Origin: Cunninghamia lanceolata | Lineage: Eukaryota; Streptophyta; Pinopsida; Cupressales; Cupressaceae | NCBI GenBank assembly: GCA_027924645.1 | Contig: BSBN01000334.1 | Coordinates: 2,480,001 to 2,544,000, forward strand | DNA: 64,000 nucleotides | Reading direction: 5' to 3' | In this document: positions 61,061 to 64,000 of the stretch, one piece after another | Numbering within the stretch: position 1 is the first letter of the stretch | Layout of the letters: every line of letters begins with the position of its first letter | Position numbers and translations under genes: made by a program | Notes under the pieces: model-generated | Told to the model about the DNA's origin: nothing | Database searches by the model: none | Seen by the model: only the letters and a program-made list of their open reading frames with translations

Positions 61061-61495
61061 TACTAGTTATAAGCTGAGGTATATTTTTTTTCACAGTTTC
61101 TTTGATTTTCTCTTGTAAATTTTTTTTTTTATAAAATTTTCCAATTTCTTTTTCTCTAGCTTTTTCTCCTTTTTCCAGTGTTTATTTTTTTTTTTTAATT
61201 TCTTTTTTAGTTTTTATTATTATTTTTTTCAATTTTTTTTTTAAGCTTTTTTTCTTTCAACTATTTTTAATTTCTTTTTTATTTTTTTTCTTTGATTTTT
61301 GAAGTTTTATTTTTTATTTGCTTTGGTATTTATAAGTTTTTTTTATAAATGAGTGCTCTCATCTCCACCCTACTGTGACTATATAACGCCTTATTTGCTT
61401 TTTGGTATTTTAATTATTTTTCTAATAAATTTAGGGAGAAAAAATGAGTGCTCTTCTCCCCATCGTGTTGTGATGTATAACACCTCTTAGCGTAA
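61061..61495 (-). mobile_element. Small T/A-rich repeat, copy 4 (inverted)
   Basis: It begins TACTAGTTATAAGCTGAGGT and passes through a T-rich tract (TTTTCCAATTTCTTTTT). It ends with two diverged versions of the other terminus: GAGTGCTCTCATC..TATATAACGCCT (about 61350-61392) and GAGTGCTCTTCTC..TATAACACCTCTTAGCGTAA (61446-61495). The last is the reverse complement of the TTACGCCGAGAGGCGTT end of copy 1. Confidence 0.55.
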
Positions 61496-61538
61496 CTAAT
61501 TAAGTACATAAATTAATATTTTTTGAATTAATCTAAAT

Positions 61539-61675
61539 ACTAGTATATTTATATTTAAAAAATATATATGTATAGTATGCCAGAGATGTTGGTTGTGCTT
61601 TTTGTATTTTCCATAGTTTTGTGATTTTTTTCCATTTTTTCCTTCAATAGTTTCAAATTTCCTTTTTGAGTTTTA
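61539..61675 (-). mobile_element. Small T/A-rich repeat, copy 5 (partial, inverted)
   Basis: ACTAGTATATTTATATTTAA, then the AT stretch to GTATGCCAGAGATGTT and TTTTCCATAGTTTTGTGATT, matches one end of copies 1-3. The other end is missing; the 141-bp direct repeat starts immediately after. Confidence 0.5.
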
Positions 61676-62380
61676 ATAGAACATCTTTACTTCCACTTTA
61701 GGGGGATAATTTTCCCTTGACCTATGGTATAGAAGTGATCACTATTGAAAATGATTTAGGTAGAAACATATTTGAATGATCATTCACTCAATTTACTTAT
61801 TATATATAAAAAGCAAAGAAAATAAAAATGTATGTAAAAGTATATATTTAAAATTTAAATTAAATGTACAATCTCTCAAAAGTTTTATTTTACATTATTA
61901 TTCAACTTAAAATGAGAACTTAAGATTTGTGAGAAAATAAATGTGCACCATTATTTACCTAAAAGAATTACAATTAATATTGGTGAAACAAACAAAAAAA
62001 CACTAATTTAATTATTAAATTTCAATTAAACTAAAAATATACTAAATATATGTAATAAGTAATTATTCGTATATAATAAATAGCACTTGCATGGGTATAA
62101 TGGTTAAGGCCATAAGATAATATGTTAGAGAGTATGATTTCATTAATGTATTAAAAATACATTATTTTTGTTTACCAATTTTAATATATAAATAAAAGTA
62201 AAAGAGGCTCCAGTGAGAACATTAAAAATAGTGAGAATGATAGAACATCTTTACTTCCACTTTAGGGGGATAATTTTCCCTTGACGTATGGTATAGAAGT
62301 GATCACTATTGAAAATGATTTAGGTAGAAACATATTTGAATGATCATTCACTCAATTTACTTATTAGATGTAAAAAGCAA
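61676..62380. repeat. 141-bp direct repeats flanking 423 bp
   Basis: 61676-61816 and 62240-62380 both start ATAGAACATCTTTACTTCCA and end in AAAAAGCAA, with only two or three differences. Neither end has TG..CA, so this is not a standard LTR pair. It could be a miniature terminal-repeat element or a small segmental duplication. Within the spacer a TGCATGGGTATAATGGTTAA stretch (about 62087-62106) looks like a tRNA A box. Confidence 0.8.
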
Positions 62381-62384
62381 GATG

Positions 62385-62738
62385 TAGGATTTTCTAGATT
62401 AGAGGTTTCATGTTGTTCTTGGTTTGACTCAAAATGAGGAGTAGAATACCACATAGGTGTTGCTTGCCAACTTTATCAAGGTCTAAGTCCCCTAACTCTA
62501 GTTATCTTTAGCCAACAAAATCAAATTAATCGCCAAAAGGTTTAGTCCAAATTGAACTTTGTCCACGTCCAACCAAACATCGTAACTATGTTAAATTCAT
62601 CTTCAATATAATAACTTATTAAAGAGATTTATTAAAATGCATGGGCTTTAACTGACTTTACTTTTATTTCCTTCAACCTTTCTATTATCTTTATAAATTA
62701 TGACTGGTGATCACAATTGCAAAAACTACTGAGAAGGA
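62385..62738. other. Spacer, nothing recognised
   Basis: AT-rich with no credible frame, RNA gene or repeat partner in the window. Confidence 0.5.
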
Positions 62739-64000
62739 TGTTGGAATTAGTCCGGACAACTGAGAGGGGGGGTGAATTAGTTGTCCTCAAAAATTAATCT
62801 TATCTTTTCTTTTCTTTTAATCTTCTTTCACAATTGGAAAATTGATTAATAATGCAAACATTAAAGTATATAACATCAATACATAAGAAGAAACATAATC
62901 AACACATTTGACACCCAGATTTTTGACATGGAAGCCCAATTAAGGGAAAAACCACAGTGGATGTTAGCCCACAAGATTCGTACCTTGTTAAAATTACTTA
63001 AAAGAATGGGAAGGCACTTGCCTTCGGGCTCACTTCCCAGAGCTCACTGCTTAAAAGAGAGTCTGACTGCGTACAAGAAATTTGTGTTTAACACAGAAAG
63101 AATTAACTGATAATTAACATCTTTTGATGCCTGGTTCAGTTTCATTTAATGCTCCAAAAACCTCTACTTCTCTCTCCAAATTCTTCTTCACTGACTCTTC
63201 ACTCTATACTTCTTTCGCTTCTCTTCTTCTCTGCTATGCTTTTGATCCTTTTTCAGATTTAATTTATTTTGCACAAGGATAATTTTCAACAACTCTTCAA
63301 CAAGTATTTGTACACTTTATCAACCTTGGAATGATCAACGAGGTCGGCTAAACATGACACGGATCATTGCATGGTTGGCCAAGCATAACTGAGACTTGAA
63401 TCTTCCTCTACAAACATGCCACACTTCATAAAATGCTCTTAGAACATCTGCAACATGCTAGGATCATTCGGTTAGCCAAGACATGGAAGAACATCAACAA
63501 TGAAAAGGAAAATCTTCAAAAATGGGCTCAAACTTCAATGCAGACCTCCAACATAGCAACTACATGATCTTGAGATCTCCACAAGCACATTGAAATCAAC
63601 AGAAACATCCGTACTCCTCCAACTCATCAAAATCACTTGCATCTTTATCTAGAACCTCAAAAACACTATCTGCCATGACTGTCAAACTAGAAGGATTGCT
63701 TGCAGACCTCCAAACCACAAACCACTTGTATTGATGATACACACTGACTTCCCAAACATGCCTCTAGATCTACAGATCATCATTTTATGTTACTAGAGCA
63801 ATCTGAATCTCTTTCCTGTCACTCTATCTCTCTTGAGTATTGCAAGAACCGGTTCTACTCAGATGGCCATAACTTCTTCAGATCTTAATGCGAACTTCTC
63901 AAATCATAATAGGAGCTTCTTCAGACAAACCTCTACACATCCATATGGTCCACATACATTGATCTCCATTAATTTTCTCAATATGCTCAACAATCTGGTC
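62739..64000 (-). repeat. Copia (Sirevirus-like) LTR, inverted, running off the right border
   Basis: TGTTGGAATTAGTCCGGACA, then ACTGAGAGGGGGGGTGAATTAG, is the reverse complement of an LTR end of the element C type, whose end in the same orientation reads TGTTGATAACTGAGAGGG and then GGGGTGAATCAG. The following 200 bp include CATGGAAGCCCAATTAAGGG then AAAAACCACAGTGG, comparable to the LTR phrase around TTTTCCCTTAATAGGGTTTTCC in C. No primer site lies to the left, so this should be the 3' LTR (or a solo LTR) of a minus-strand element whose interior is beyond 64000. Confidence 0.68.

Noticed and set aside
62082..62160. tRNA gene
   Set aside because: Only an A-box-like stretch is present; no cloverleaf, anticodon arm or T-arm GGTTCRA can be found downstream.

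Overview
The window looks like a retrotransposon-dense stretch of a large seed-plant genome. Nearly everything recognisable is transposon-derived plant sequence (Ty1/copia and Ty3-type LTR elements, L1-type LINEs, small inverted-repeat elements). There is one host gene, a papain-type protease with four exons and GT-AG introns. One gene in 64 kb plus repeated nesting suggests a gymnosperm-like genome, but that is inference; nothing here fixes the species.

Bases 1-35947 are one nested pile of five LTR elements, here called A to E. B, a copia element on the minus strand, is the host and is cut into pieces. A, a second copia of the same family, is inserted in B's reverse transcriptase. C (7408-14904) is inserted in B between the zinc knuckle and the rest of gag. 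D (15619-35312) is inserted in B's leader, and E (23620-33788) sits inside D's right LTR. Short target duplications are readable for C (AGAAC/AGAAT), D (CACAC) and E (CAATA). LTR divergence judged by eye (C and D about 9-10%, E about 5-7%) agrees with the nesting order. A and B carry broken but complete-order gag-PR-IN-RT-RH. C, D and E have no visible polymerase. C has a Sirevirus-like layout with a coiled-coil/zinc-knuckle ORF and a decayed ORF of roughly 1040 codons where pol should be. D has a gypsy-type gag and 3.7 kb LTRs. E encodes a Pro/Ser/His-rich protein with a G-patch-like motif.

Bases 35948-43230 are AT-rich. They hold a 1.24 kb element with terminal inverted repeats (37008-38247), a stretch I cannot classify, and two copies of a small T-rich repeat family that recurs at 58.1, 61.1 and 61.5 kb. 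Bases 43232-48200 are a 5'-truncated L1-type LINE on the minus strand. Bases 50063-55779 have the ends of a gypsy-type LTR but are unusually long (5.7 kb). Bases 56330-57600 are a DUF4283-type LINE ORF1 fragment.

The host gene at 58485-60380 encodes a 346-codon cysteine protease of the papain/XCP type. It has a signal peptide, the I29 prodomain and the full Cys-His-Asn triad, but one TGA sits at the codon where the family has a Cys, so it is probably a young pseudogene. Its third intron has a duplicated acceptor site. The window ends in an LTR edge (62739 to the right border) that matches the terminal motif of element C.
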